In this document: piece by piece, positions 41,072-50,172 of the stretch
Position numbering within the stretch: position 1 is the stretch's first letter
How the letters are laid out: every line of letters starts with the position of its first letter
Source of the DNA: Halorubrum aquaticum
GTDB lineage: Archaea > Halobacteriota > Halobacteria > Halobacteriales > Haloferacaceae
Assembly: GCF_900113615.1 (NCBI RefSeq)
Contig: NZ_FOPZ01000022.1
Span: 1 to 56,363, forward strand
Length of the DNA: 56,363 nucleotides
Direction: 5' to 3'
The notes under the pieces: generated by a model
Database searches by the model: none
What the model saw: only the letters and a program-made list of their open reading frames with translations
Told to the model about the DNA's origin: nothing
Program-made: the position numbers and the translations under genes

Positions 41072-42322
41072 ATGCAACGGAAGACGGCCGCGGTCGCCCT
41101 GCTCCTCGTCGTCGGGGCGGGGCTGGTCCTCTCGGGGGTCCTCGGCGGGACCGCCCAGCAGCCGGGGCCCGGTGAAGTCCCCGAGGAGTCCCTGATCGCG
41201 GTCGAGGGCGACCACGAGCTGTGGCCGTACACGAGCCGACGCCGGTCGGTGTACGGACAGACGCTCGCGATCAACGTCGTGTTCCTGAACGACGCCGAGA
41301 CGGTCGAGCGGGCGCTCACCGCGGATCCGGAGACGGACTGGCAGGAGACGAACGCCTCGGAGGAGACGGACGAGTTCGGGCAGGGATACGGCGGCGACGA
41401 CGGGGCGGATCGAGTCTCGGAGACCCGCGACGGCAACGGGTCGGACCCCGTACGGGACATCGTCGAGGGCAACTGGGAGACCGCCACCGGGTCCGACCGG
41501 TACTCCTACTTCAGGGGACCCGACGGCGGCGTGTGGAAGGGCGTCACCTTCGAGGTCCACGACGGGACGTACCTCGGGACGCGCGACCACGTTCGGGCGT
41601 ACGAGTCCCCCGACGGCGAGTACACCGCGGTACAGGTCCACGAGGAGTACTACGACTGGTTCCGCCTGCGTCACACCGTCCCGAGCATCGACGAGCCGGC
41701 CACCCGGCTGGAGGACGAGTTCATCGACAACCCCACCGCCGCGGTGGTGAGCCGGGAGTACCGCGGGATCGACGGCGGCTGGAGCGACGGGTGGCTGTCG
41801 GTGATCGAACTCACGCTCCTGCTCCCGACGGTCGGAGCGCTCCTCAGCCGGCGAACCCGCGAGGCGGTCGCGGAGACGGCGAGGCGGCTACGCCGGGAGG
41901 CCGACCGCCACGCGAGCGACGTGGTCCTCGCCGTCGCACTCGCGGGGGTGTTCGTTTCGATCCGGCACGCGGGAGTCGCCCTGGAGGTCGCGTATCCCAC
42001 CCTCCCGCCGAAGGCGATCGCCGCGCCGCTGTACCTCGTCATCGCCGTCGGGCTGCCCGCGCTCGTCGTCTCCGGGACCGAACGGTCGGACCCGACCGCC
42101 GCGTTCCTCGCCGTCGTGCTGGGGCTCGGTGCCGGATTCGTCCTCGATTTCGCCGCGCTCGGCGTGGCGGTACCGCCCGGACTGATCGTTCACCGCGTGG
42201 CGGTCCTCGCCGCGCTCGGACTGGTCGCCGTGGGTCGGGCCACGACCGACCGTTCGGTTCTCGTCGCCGGCGCGCTCGCGTGGGTCCTCGGACTGGCGCT
42301 CCCGCTCGCGGACGTGATCTGA
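41072..42322 (+). CDS. Membrane protein with LssY-C-like exported domain
   Basis: This 416-residue protein has an N-terminal signal or anchor (about 5-27) and an extracytoplasmic domain to about residue 245. The domain has INVVFLNDAETVERAL, YSYFRGPDGGVWKG and YLGTRDHVRAYESPDGEYT...DWFRLRHTV, similar in layout to LssY C-terminal domains. About six to seven helices follow. In bacteria LssY-C domains occur with PAP2 phosphatases, and a PAP2 gene lies 2 kb downstream. The precise role is unknown. GCTTTTATT (41040-41048) gives leaderless spacing for ATG 41072. Confidence 0.55.
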   Translation: MQRKTAAVALLLVVGAGLVLSGVLGGTAQQPGPGEVPEESLIAVEGDHELWPYTSRRRSVYGQTLAINVVFLNDAETVERALTADPETDWQETNASEETDEFGQGYGGDDGADRVSETRDGNGSDPVRDIVEGNWETATGSDRYSYFRGPDGGVWKGVTFEVHDGTYLGTRDHVRAYESPDGEYTAVQVHEEYYDWFRLRHTVPSIDEPATRLEDEFIDNPTAAVVSREYRGIDGGWSDGWLSVIELTLLLPTVGALLSRRTREAVAETARRLRREADRHASDVVLAVALAGVFVSIRHAGVALEVAYPTLPPKAIAAPLYLVIAVGLPALVVSGTERSDPTAAFLAVVLGLGAGFVLDFAALGVAVPPGLIVHRVAVLAALGLVAVGRATTDRSVLVAGALAWVLGLALPLADVI

Positions 42323-42384
42323 GGTGGCTCGAACCGCCACCGGAACGGGACGCCGGCCGACGGATCGCGCGGGACGGCACCATA

Positions 42385-42399
42385 GAACTGATATAGTTC
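42385..42399. promoter_or_regulatory. Palindrome over the TATA box of the permuted binding-protein gene
   Basis: GAACT-GATAT-AGTTC has 5-bp arms enclosing the TATA-like GATATA, about 29 nt before ATG 42422. A regulator bound here would block TATA recognition directly. Confidence 0.4.
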
Positions 42400-42421
42400 C
42401 GGAGACGAATCCGGCTGGAGA

Positions 42422-44305
42422 ATGACGCGACGGATCAGTCGGCGCGGCGCGCTCGCGGGGATCGGTCTCGCGGTCGGGAGCGCCGGCTGTGCCGGGCGGG
42501 CCCGGAACATCGCCGGCCGCGAGGGCTCCTCACAGCTCGTGTTGGAGATCCGGACCACGCCGGCCGACGAGGACCCGAACGGTATCCGGATCGCGCGGGC
42601 GCTCGCGGAGAACCTGGACGCGGTCGGGATCGACGCGCGGGTCGAGACGATGAACGGGACCGACCTCCACCGGACGGTACTCCTCAACCACGACTTCGAC
42701 GTGTACGTCGGCCAGTACACCGAGGTGCTCCCGTTCGATCCCGACGTGCTCTACGGGCTCACTCACTCGCGGTTCACCGCCGAGGCGGGGTGGCAGAACC
42801 CGTTCGGATTCACCGACCTCGACGTCGACGAGCTCCTCGAGAAGCAACGGGCCGCGGGCGGCCCCGATCGGTCCGAGGTCGTCTCGGAGCTCCAGCGGTC
42901 GGTGTGTGAAAAACAGCCGTTCACCGTCGTCGCGTTCCCGGACGCGCTCGCGGCGGCGCGAACGGACCGGTTCGTCGGCTGGGAGACGGGACCGCCGATC
43001 TCGGCGAGCGGGCTACTCGGCATGGACTACGTCGACGAGGGGACGGAGGACGACGGCGAGCCGGTCACCCTCCGTCTCGCGACCACCGACGGACGCATCT
43101 CCGTGAACCGGAACCCGATCGCGGCGGAGTATCGCCGGTACGGGACGTTCATGTCGATGCTGTACGACCGGCTCGCGATCGCCGACGACGGGACCTCGGT
43201 CCCGTGGCTCGCCCGCGGGTGGGAGTGGCTCGGGCCGGAAACGCTCGAACTCGAACTGCGGGAGTCGACGTGGCACGACGGCGAGCCGTTGACCGCGGCG
43301 GACGTCGCGTTCACGTACGCCTTCCTCCGGGACACCTCGATGGGGAACGCGGAGACGCCGGTTCCGGCCCCGCAGTTCCGCGGACGCGGGTCGATCGTGG
43401 AGTCGGCGCTCCCCGTCGACGACTCGACCGTCCGACTGGTCGTCGACGAGACCGACGAGGCCGTGGCCGAGCGGGCGCTTCAGGTCCCGATACTGCCGAA
43501 ACACGTCTGGAGCGAGCGGGCCGAACCGGCGACCGTCGGCGGCTTCGAGTTCGACATCGAGACCACGGAGGCGCTCGTCACGGCCAACGAGAAGCCCGTC
43601 GGGAGCGGCCCGGTACGGTTCGTCGAATCGACCCCCGGCGAGCGGGTCGTCTTCGAGCGAAACCCCGACCACTTCCTCGCTCGCGACGGATCGGCCGACG
43701 CCGAGAGCGTCGATGACGGTGTGAGTGCCGAGGACGCAGGGAGCGACGGGGACCGGACCGACTCGACGGCCGAGACCGGGGGCGGGAGATCGCTCCCGGA
43801 ACGGTTCCTGGGGAAGCCGGCGTTCGACCGGCTCGAGGTCGCGGTCGTCGGATCGGACGTCGAGGCGGTACAGTGGGTCGCGGACGGGTACGCCGACGGG
43901 ACGGCCTCGAACCTCGGGCCCGACTCCGTTCCACGGATCGGTCGCGAGAGCGACACCCGTCTCGTGAGCACGCGGTCGGCCGCGTTCTACTACGTGGGGT
44001 ACAACGCGCGACGCGCGCCGCTCTCGAACCCGCGGTTCCGCGGGATCGTCGCGTCGCTTCTGGACAAGGCGACGGTCGTCGACGACGCGTTCGCCGGGTA
44101 CGCTCGGCCCGCGAGTTCCCCGCTCGCCGCCTCGACCGAGTGGGTTCCCGATGACCTCGAATGGGACGCCGACCGCGACGCGGACCCCGTACACCCGTTC
44201 CGCGGGGAGGACGGATCGGTCGACGTGGCGGAAGCGCGCGAGGCGTTGCGGGAGATCGGTTACCGGTTCGACGAGTCCGACAGGCTGCTCGCACGGGATC
44301 AATGA
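42422..44305 (+). CDS. SBP_bac_5-type substrate-binding lipoprotein, circularly permuted
   Basis: This 627-residue protein has a Tat lipoprotein signal (RRISRRGALAGIGLAVGSAGC, Cys23). The usual order of the peptide-binding-protein fold is inverted. Residues about 38-187 match what is normally the C-terminal lobe (IARALAENLDAVGIDARVET, DFDVYVGQYTEVLPFDPD, DVDELLEKQRAAG, ALAAARTDRFVGWE). From about 214 the normal N-terminal sequence begins (VTLRLATTDG, PWLARGWEWL, STWHDGEPLTAADVAFTYA, VPILPKHVWSE, GPVRFVESTPGERVVFERNP). It ends at DVAEAREALREIGYRFDESD, the usual junction. No permease or ATPase lies nearby. Its stop overlaps the PAP2 start. Confidence 0.85.
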   Translation: MTRRISRRGALAGIGLAVGSAGCAGRARNIAGREGSSQLVLEIRTTPADEDPNGIRIARALAENLDAVGIDARVETMNGTDLHRTVLLNHDFDVYVGQYTEVLPFDPDVLYGLTHSRFTAEAGWQNPFGFTDLDVDELLEKQRAAGGPDRSEVVSELQRSVCEKQPFTVVAFPDALAAARTDRFVGWETGPPISASGLLGMDYVDEGTEDDGEPVTLRLATTDGRISVNRNPIAAEYRRYGTFMSMLYDRLAIADDGTSVPWLARGWEWLGPETLELELRESTWHDGEPLTAADVAFTYAFLRDTSMGNAETPVPAPQFRGRGSIVESALPVDDSTVRLVVDETDEAVAERALQVPILPKHVWSERAEPATVGGFEFDIETTEALVTANEKPVGSGPVRFVESTPGERVVFERNPDHFLARDGSADAESVDDGVSAEDAGSDGDRTDSTAETGGGRSLPERFLGKPAFDRLEVAVVGSDVEAVQWVADGYADGTASNLGPDSVPRIGRESDTRLVSTRSAAFYYVGYNARRAPLSNPRFRGIVASLLDKATVVDDAFAGYARPASSPLAASTEWVPDDLEWDADRDADPVHPFRGEDGSVDVAEAREALREIGYRFDESDRLLARDQ

Positions 44306-45210
44306 ATCCGCTCCTGCCGGTCGTCACGAGCGTCCTGTTCTGGGTGGCCGCGATGTGTCTCGTTGCGGGGGTCGCCATCGTCGGCCCGCGGCGGCTGTAC
44401 GGGGTGGGCGGGAACCTCGTCCCGTATCTGCGCGAGTCGCGTCGGGAGGTCGCCGTCCTGCTCGTCGTGCTCGTCGTGAGCGGGGTCGGTCGGCCCGCGC
44501 TCCAGTCGGTCTCGGAGGTGTTCGGCCTGCGGCTGACCGGTGCCATCCTCGCGCTCGAGGGCGACTTCGTCGCGTGGCTTCAGGGGAACTTCCAGAGCCC
44601 ACGGCTGACGCTGTACTTCTCGTCGATCTACGTGTTCGGGTACGCGTTCCTGCTCGTGTTCCCGTTCATCGCGTACGCGGCGCTCCCGAGGTCGACGACC
44701 CTGAAGCGGCTGATCGTGGCGTACACGCTCAACTACGCGCTCGGGCTCGTGTTGTACACCGTCGTGTTGGCGTACGGTCCGCGAAACGTGATGCCCGACG
44801 CCGTGACCTCGCTTCTGTACACGTTCAACCCGAACTTCCAGACGCTCACCGGGGAGGTGAACGTCGAGACGAACGTGTTCCCTTCGCTTCACACCTCACT
44901 GTCCGTGACGGTCGCGACCTTCGCCGCGCTCACCCGCGAGGAGTATCCCGCGTGGACGCCGATCGCCTGGTGGATCGCCGGCTCAGTGGTCGTCTCGACG
45001 ATGTACCTCGGGATCCACTGGCTCACGGACGTGGTCTTCGGGACCGCGCTCGCGCTCGGCTGCGTGTACGCCGCCTACCGGTACGTGGACCCGGACGAGG
45101 AGGACGGATCCGACGGCACGGAACCGGACGACGGGGAATCCGATGACGGGGAATCCGACGACGCGGAACCCGACGAAACGGAACCCGAAAGCTGGGAGAC
45201 GAACGCCTGA
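44302..45210 (+). CDS. PAP2-family membrane phosphatase / phosphotransferase
   Basis: This 302-residue protein has about six helices. The active-site motifs are VFPSLHTSLSV and TMYLGIHWLTDVVFG (PSxHxx and HxxxD), closest to the inositol-phosphoceramide-synthase-like PAP2 subgroup. It may dephosphorylate or transfer a head group to or from lipid or polyprenyl phosphates. The start (ATG 44302) overlaps the SBP stop (ATGA), coupling the two. The acidic tail is built from a short tandem repeat. Confidence 0.82.
   Translation: MNPLLPVVTSVLFWVAAMCLVAGVAIVGPRRLYGVGGNLVPYLRESRREVAVLLVVLVVSGVGRPALQSVSEVFGLRLTGAILALEGDFVAWLQGNFQSPRLTLYFSSIYVFGYAFLLVFPFIAYAALPRSTTLKRLIVAYTLNYALGLVLYTVVLAYGPRNVMPDAVTSLLYTFNPNFQTLTGEVNVETNVFPSLHTSLSVTVATFAALTREEYPAWTPIAWWIAGSVVVSTMYLGIHWLTDVVFGTALALGCVYAAYRYVDPDEEDGSDGTEPDDGESDDGESDDAEPDETEPESWETNA
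45119..45191 (+). repeat. Tandem repeat encoding the acidic PAP2 tail
   Basis: Imperfect units such as GACGGGGAATCCGAT and CGCGGAACCCGACG encode the run around DDGESDDGESDDAEPDETEP at the C-terminus of the PAP2 protein. Confidence 0.7.
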
Positions 45211-45225
45211 CCGCGACGGACGGAG

Positions 45226-45867
45226 CTACGCGCCCTCGACGAGCCGGCGGAGGTGCTCGGGCGGGACCGCGCCGCGGGCGGCGTGGCCGTCGTACGCGAA
45301 CGTCGGAACCCCGGTGACGCCCCGGCGTTTCGCCTCCTCGAACAGTTCCGTGACCTCCTCGCGCAGCGTGTCGTCCGCGAGCGCGGAGCGGACCTCGTCG
45401 GGGTCGACGCCGGCGTCGTCGGCGAGCGAGACGAGGAGGTCGCGGTCGCCGATGTCCTCGCCCTCCTGCCACAGCGCGGCGAAGACGGACTCGTCGAACT
45501 CCAGCCACGCGTCGTAGGGGTAGTGCTCCTTCACGTAGTAGGAGACGACCTGCGCGTCGAGCGAGTCCACGTCGGTCGCGATCTCGAGGTCCATCTCGAC
45601 GTCGTACTCCTCCTGGAGCCGCCGGACGTTCTCCTTGGCCTGCGCGTAGTAGTCCTCGTCCTTGCCGTCGTCGACGTCGGTGTCGATGGTCCCGTCGGGT
45701 CGCCGCTTCCCGCTCCGGAGGTCGAACGGGTGCCAGTCGATCTCGAGGTCGCCCGCGTCCTCGTCGCGCGTCTCCCGGTACCCCTCGAGCGAGTGACGGC
45801 CCAGATAACAGAACGGGCAGACGTAGTCCGAGAAGACCGTGACGGTGACGGGGTCGGTGTCGGTCAT
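45226..45867 (-). CDS. DsbA-family (FrnE-like) thiol oxidoreductase
   Basis: This 213-residue thioredoxin-fold protein has the active site [20 protein letters not shown] (CPFC), a helical insertion and the cis-Pro region [13 protein letters not shown]. There is no signal peptide, which fits the cytosolic FrnE/2-hydroxychromene-isomerase-like branch. It may handle disulfides or thiol stress; substrate unknown. It is convergent with the PAP2 gene (15 nt). Start at ATG 45867 ([10 protein letters not shown]), longer frames rejected. Confidence 0.88.
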   Translation of the reverse strand: MTDTDPVTVTVFSDYVCPFCYLGRHSLEGYRETRDEDAGDLEIDWHPFDLRSGKRRPDGTIDTDVDDGKDEDYYAQAKENVRRLQEEYDVEMDLEIATDVDSLDAQVVSYYVKEHYPYDAWLEFDESVFAALWQEGEDIGDRDLLVSLADDAGVDPDEVRSALADDTLREEVTELFEEAKRRGVTGVPTFAYDGHAARGAVPPEHLRRLVEGA

Positions 45868-45924
45868 ACCCGTTCTCCGGCCTCGAGGCGGAAAGCCCGT
45901 TCGACGGCGACGATCGCCAGCCAC

Positions 45925-45935
45925 TAGTACAACTA
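45925..45935. promoter_or_regulatory. Possible thiD operator TAGT-ACA-ACTA
   Basis: An 11-bp palindrome in AT-rich DNA, 18-28 nt before the thiD ATG and overlapping the place expected for TATA. It could bind a thiamin regulator, but this is untested. Confidence 0.3.
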
Positions 45936-45952
45936 ATGAATACCACCGGAGC

Positions 45953-46831
45953 ATGACGCCTCCCTTCGATCCCGTCTCACCTCCCGTCGCCCTGACGATC
46001 GCCGGCAGCGACAGCGGCGGCGGGGCGGGGATACAGGCCGACTTGAAGGCGATGACGGCCCACGACGTCTTCGGCACGTCGGTCGTGACGGCGACGACCG
46101 CCCAGAACACCCGCGGGGTCCACGACGTGGTCCCGCTGTCGGCCGAGCACGTGACCGCCCAGTACGACGCGGTCGTCGAGGACTTCGCGCCCGCCGCGGT
46201 CAAGACCGGGATGTTGGCGACGCGCGAGGTCGTCGAGGCGACCACGCGGGCCCTCGAGACGTTCGACGGCCCCGTCGTCGTCGACCCCGTGATGGTGGCC
46301 GCGACCGGCGACCGACTGCTGTCGGCCGGGGCCGAGGCCGCCTACGACGACCTGATCGCGTCGGCGACGCTCGTCACGCCGAACGCCGACGAGGCGGCGA
46401 TCCTCGTCGACGGCGCGGTCGAGACGCCGACCGACGCCGAGCGTGCGGGTCGCGAACTCGTCGACCGCGGTGCCGACGCGGCGCTCGTGAAGGGCGGACA
46501 CCTCGCGGTCGAGGGCGACCCCGACCGCGCCGACGGTGACGACGCCGACGGTGACGCCGACCGCGACGTCGTCGACACGCTCGTGATCGCGGACGGGAGC
46601 GACGACGAGGACCCGCGCGTACGCCGGATCGAGAACCCCCGGATCGACACGGACGCGACCCACGGCTCCGGCTGTACCCTGTCGAGCGCGATCGCCGCGC
46701 GGCTGGCCCGCGGCGAGCCGCTCGAGGCGGCCGTCGCCGACGCCGTCGACGGGATGGGCGAGGCGATCCGGCGCGGCTACGACGTGGGCGAGGGGCCGGG
46801 GGCGGTGAACCCGACCGCGATGGACCCGTAG
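45953..46831 (+). CDS. thiD: Hydroxymethylpyrimidine/phosphomethylpyrimidine kinase
   Basis: The enzyme phosphorylates HMP and HMP-P for thiamin synthesis. The 292-residue ribokinase-like protein has [48 protein letters not shown] and the ATP/anion-hole motif [20 protein letters not shown]. There is an Asp-rich insert near residue 200. It lacks a C-terminal ThiN domain. ATG 45953 is chosen because upstream in-frame sequence is not protein-like. A small palindrome overlaps its promoter. Confidence 0.93.
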   Translation: MTPPFDPVSPPVALTIAGSDSGGGAGIQADLKAMTAHDVFGTSVVTATTAQNTRGVHDVVPLSAEHVTAQYDAVVEDFAPAAVKTGMLATREVVEATTRALETFDGPVVVDPVMVAATGDRLLSAGAEAAYDDLIASATLVTPNADEAAILVDGAVETPTDAERAGRELVDRGADAALVKGGHLAVEGDPDRADGDDADGDADRDVVDTLVIADGSDDEDPRVRRIENPRIDTDATHGSGCTLSSAIAARLARGEPLEAAVADAVDGMGEAIRRGYDVGEGPGAVNPTAMDP

Positions 46832-46862
46832 GGTTTTAGCCGCCGACGGCGGGAGTACGGGT

Positions 46863-49655
46863 ATGCCAACGGGGATCGTCGGGGAGTTCCTCGAACTCAA
46901 GGAGGGGACGGACGCGGACGTCCTCGCGATGCAGTGCGGCGACTTCTACGAGTTCTTCGCCGACGACGCCGAGCTGGTCGCCGACGAGCTCGACTTACAG
47001 GTCTCCCAGAAGTCCTCACACGGGTCGTCGTACCCGATGGCGGGCGTCCCGCTCTCGGAGCTGACGCCGTACCTGAAGGCGCTCGTCGAGCGCGGCTACC
47101 GGGTCGCGGTCGCGGACCAGTACGAGACCGACGACGGCGGCCACGCGAGGGAGGTCACGCGGGTGGTCACGCCCGGCACCCTCCTCGAGGCGAGCGACGA
47201 CGACGCGCGATACCTCGCGACCGTGGTGTCCGGCGACGGCGGAAGCGACGGCAGCCGCCGGGGCGGGAGCGGCGACGACGGACCCTACGGCGTCGCGTTC
47301 GCGGACGTCACCACCGGCCGGTTCCTCGCCACCGTCGTCGACGACCGGAGCGACCTCCGCGCGGAGCTGTACCGGTTCGATCCCGCGGAGGTGCTGCCCG
47401 GGCCCGACCTCCGGAACGACGACGCCTTCCTCGGGTCGGTCCGCGAGGACCTCACCGGCTCCGTCTCCGTCTTCGACGCCGAGGCGTTCGCGCCGGGACG
47501 GGCGGCCCACGCGGTCCGCGAGCAGTTCGGCGCGGAGACCGCGGACAGCGTCGGGCTCGACTCCACGCCCGCGACGCGGGCGGCCGGCGCGGCGCTGGCG
47601 TACGTCTCGGAGACGGGCGCGGGCGTGCTCGCGTCGATGACCCGGCTGACGACGTACGGCGCGGCGGACCACGTCGAGCTCGACGCGACCACCCAGCGCA
47701 ACCTCGAGTTGACCGAGACGATGCGCGGCGACGCCGACGGGACGCTGTTCGACGCGGTCGACCACACGGTCACCGCCGCGGGCGGGCGGCTGCTCCGCGA
47801 GTGGCTCACGCGCCCGAAGCGCGACCGCGAGGAGCTCGACCGCCGGCTCGACGCGGTGGAGTCGCTCGCGGCCGCGGCGCTCGCGCGCGACCGGCTCCGC
47901 GAGACGCTCGACGACGCCTACGACCTCGAGCGGCTGGCCGCCCGGACGACGAGCGGGAGCGCGGGCGCGCGGGAGCTCTCGTCGGTCCGGGACACCCTCG
48001 CGCTGCTGCCCGCGCTCGCGGAGGCGGTCGAGGGAACGCCGCTCGCGGACTCGCCCGTCGCCGAGGTCATCCGCCGGCCGGACCGCGACCGCGCCCGCGA
48101 CCTCCACGGGGAGCTCGCCGAGGCGATAGCCGAGGACCCGCCGAAGACCAAGACGGAGGGCGGGCTGTTCCGGAAGGGGTACGACGCGGAGCTCGACGAG
48201 CTCATCGAGCGCCACGAGGAGGCGGCCGAGTGGCTCGACACGCTCGCCGAGCGGGAGAAGCGGCGACACGGGCTCACCCACGTCACGGTCGACCGAAACA
48301 AGACGGACGGCTACTACATCCAGGTGGGCAAGTCGGTGGCGGACGAGGTGCCCGAGGGCTACCGGGAGATCAAGACGCTGAAGAACTCGAAGCGGTTCGT
48401 CACGGAGGAGCTGGAGGAACGGGAACGCGAGGTGCTCCGTCTGGAGGAGGCGCGCGGCGACCTGGAGTACGAGCTGTTCGAGGAGTTGCGCGAGCGGGTC
48501 GCGGAGGCGGCGACGCTGCTCCAGGACGTCGGCCGGGCGTTCGCGGAACTGGACGCGCTCGCGTCGCTCGCGACGCACGCGGCCGGGAACGATTGGACCC
48601 GGCCGACGCTGACCGAGTCGCGAACGCTCTCGATCGAGGCGGGCCGCCACCCGGTGGTCGAGCGGACGACCGACTTCGTGCCGAACGACCTCGAACTCGA
48701 CGACGAGCGCGGCTTCCTGATCGTCACGGGCCCGAACATGAGCGGGAAGTCGACGTACATGCGGCAGGCGGCGCTGATCCAGCTGCTCGCGCAGGCGGGA
48801 TCGTTCGTCCCGGCGCGCTCGGCCGAGGTCGGCGTCGTCGACGGGATCTACACCCGGGTGGGCGCGCTCGACGAGCTGGCACAGGGCCGGTCGACGTTCA
48901 TGGTGGAGATGCAGGAGCTGTCGAACATCCTCCACTCGGCGACCGAGGACTCGCTCGTGATCTTAGACGAGGTCGGCCGCGGCACCGCGACCTACGACGG
49001 GATCTCCATCGCGTGGGCGGCGACCGAGTACCTCCACAACGAGGTGCGCGCCCGCACCCTCTTTGCGACCCACTACCACGAGCTGACGACGCTCGCGGAC
49101 CACCTCCCCCGCGTCGCGAACGTCCACGTCGCGGTCGACGAGCGCGACGGCGACGTGACGTTCCTTCGGACGGTGCGGGACGGACCGACGAACCGGTCGT
49201 ACGGCGTCCACGTCGCCGACCTCGCGGGCGTCCCCGAGCCGGTGGTCGACCGCGCGGACCGGGTGCTCGACCGGCTGCGCGAGGAGAAGGCGATCGAGGC
49301 GAAGGGCGGCTCGAATGGAGGAGACGGCGGATCGGCGACGAAACAGGCCGTCTTCGACCTCTCGACCGGGTCGTTCGCGGGGGGCGGACCCGCCTCGAAC
49401 GGCGCGGACGCCGAGACTGGAAGCGACCGTGCGGAAACCGGGAGCGATCGCGTCGACCGATCCGCCGGCGGAACCGCCGCTGTCGAGGAGGATCGGTCGA
49501 AGGAGGACCGGTCGAGGGAAGGTCGGTCGGAACTCGACACGGAGACCCGCGCGGTGATCGAGGAACTGGCCGACGTCGACGTCGCGGCGACCGCGCCGGT
49601 GGAGTTGCTGTCGCGGGTCCAGGAGTGGCAGGAGCGACTCGACGGGGGCGACTGA
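46863..49655 (+). CDS. mutS: DNA mismatch repair protein MutS
   Basis: This 930-residue ATPase recognises mismatches. The N-terminal mismatch-binding domain has QCGDFYEFFADDAEL with the Phe-x-Glu wedge motif. Core and clamp domains follow, then the ATPase with GPNMSGKSTYMRQAALIQ (Walker A), VEMQELSNILHSATEDSLVI, DEVGRGTATYDGISIAWA (Walker B) and ATHYHEL. A long repetitive charged linker (DRAETGSDRVDRS, EEDRSKEDRSREGRS, about 830-890) leads to a C-terminal helical domain. GTTTTAGCC (46833-46841) gives leaderless spacing. Confidence 0.95.
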   Translation: MPTGIVGEFLELKEGTDADVLAMQCGDFYEFFADDAELVADELDLQVSQKSSHGSSYPMAGVPLSELTPYLKALVERGYRVAVADQYETDDGGHAREVTRVVTPGTLLEASDDDARYLATVVSGDGGSDGSRRGGSGDDGPYGVAFADVTTGRFLATVVDDRSDLRAELYRFDPAEVLPGPDLRNDDAFLGSVREDLTGSVSVFDAEAFAPGRAAHAVREQFGAETADSVGLDSTPATRAAGAALAYVSETGAGVLASMTRLTTYGAADHVELDATTQRNLELTETMRGDADGTLFDAVDHTVTAAGGRLLREWLTRPKRDREELDRRLDAVESLAAAALARDRLRETLDDAYDLERLAARTTSGSAGARELSSVRDTLALLPALAEAVEGTPLADSPVAEVIRRPDRDRARDLHGELAEAIAEDPPKTKTEGGLFRKGYDAELDELIERHEEAAEWLDTLAEREKRRHGLTHVTVDRNKTDGYYIQVGKSVADEVPEGYREIKTLKNSKRFVTEELEEREREVLRLEEARGDLEYELFEELRERVAEAATLLQDVGRAFAELDALASLATHAAGNDWTRPTLTESRTLSIEAGRHPVVERTTDFVPNDLELDDERGFLIVTGPNMSGKSTYMRQAALIQLLAQAGSFVPARSAEVGVVDGIYTRVGALDELAQGRSTFMVEMQELSNILHSATEDSLVILDEVGRGTATYDGISIAWAATEYLHNEVRARTLFATHYHELTTLADHLPRVANVHVAVDERDGDVTFLRTVRDGPTNRSYGVHVADLAGVPEPVVDRADRVLDRLREEKAIEAKGGSNGGDGGSATKQAVFDLSTGSFAGGGPASNGADAETGSDRAETGSDRVDRSAGGTAAVEEDRSKEDRSREGRSELDTETRAVIEELADVDVAATAPVELLSRVQEWQERLDGGD

Positions 49656-49742
49656 CGGCCTTTCCGACCGTCCCGCCCGGCGAGGTCCTCGGCGACCGCG
49701 TCTGACGTAAGAACTAATGTCCGACCTCGTCGTAACTGCGGT

Positions 49743-50096
49743 ATGGGTATTATGAGCAAGATCCTCGGCGGGGGCGGTCAGCGCTCCGTCGACGACTACG
49801 TCGAACTCGACATAGACGACTTCGCCGAGGCGAGCGCGGAGACGGGAATGAAGGTACACATCGCCGAGATCGGCGACCAGAGCGACGTCATCCCGATCAA
49901 GGACGCGGTCTACGACGGCGACTTCGTCATCGCCGACATCACCCGGCACTCCACGTCGGACCGGACCGTCGAACACATCATCGACGAGCTCCGTCAGGTG
50001 GCCGATGAGGTCGACGGCGACATCGTCCAGAAGGGCGATGACCAGCTCGTGGTGGCGCCGACCGGCGTGACCGTCTCGCGCCAGAAGCTCTCGTAG
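49743..50096 (+). CDS. sepF: Cell division protein SepF (FtsZ membrane anchor)
   Basis: This 117-residue protein has the archaeal SepF layout. An N-terminal membrane-targeting helix (MGIMSKILGGGG) and short acidic linker precede a DUF552 core (MKVHIAEIGDQSDVIPIKDA, YDGDFVIADITRH, VEHIIDELRQVADEVDGDIV). It tethers FtsZ to the membrane at midcell. The start may be M1 (49743) or M4 (49752). AACTAATG (49712-49719) is a weak TATA. Confidence 0.93.
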   Translation: MGIMSKILGGGGQRSVDDYVELDIDDFAEASAETGMKVHIAEIGDQSDVIPIKDAVYDGDFVIADITRHSTSDRTVEHIIDELRQVADEVDGDIVQKGDDQLVVAPTGVTVSRQKLS

Positions 50097-50172
50097 GGGC
50101 GCGAGCCGGTCGTCGACGTCTCGGCGGCCGAACCGTGTCATATATGCCGTCCTCGCGTCCATAGTAGGCTGA

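Noticed and set aside
49717-49755. 12-codon upstream ORF before sepF whose TGA overlaps the M4 ATG (ATGA)
   Set aside because: There is no TATA about 27 nt before its ATG. It shows that ATGA/GTGA overlaps alone arise by chance in this DNA, so the other leader ORFs were accepted only with promoter spacing.
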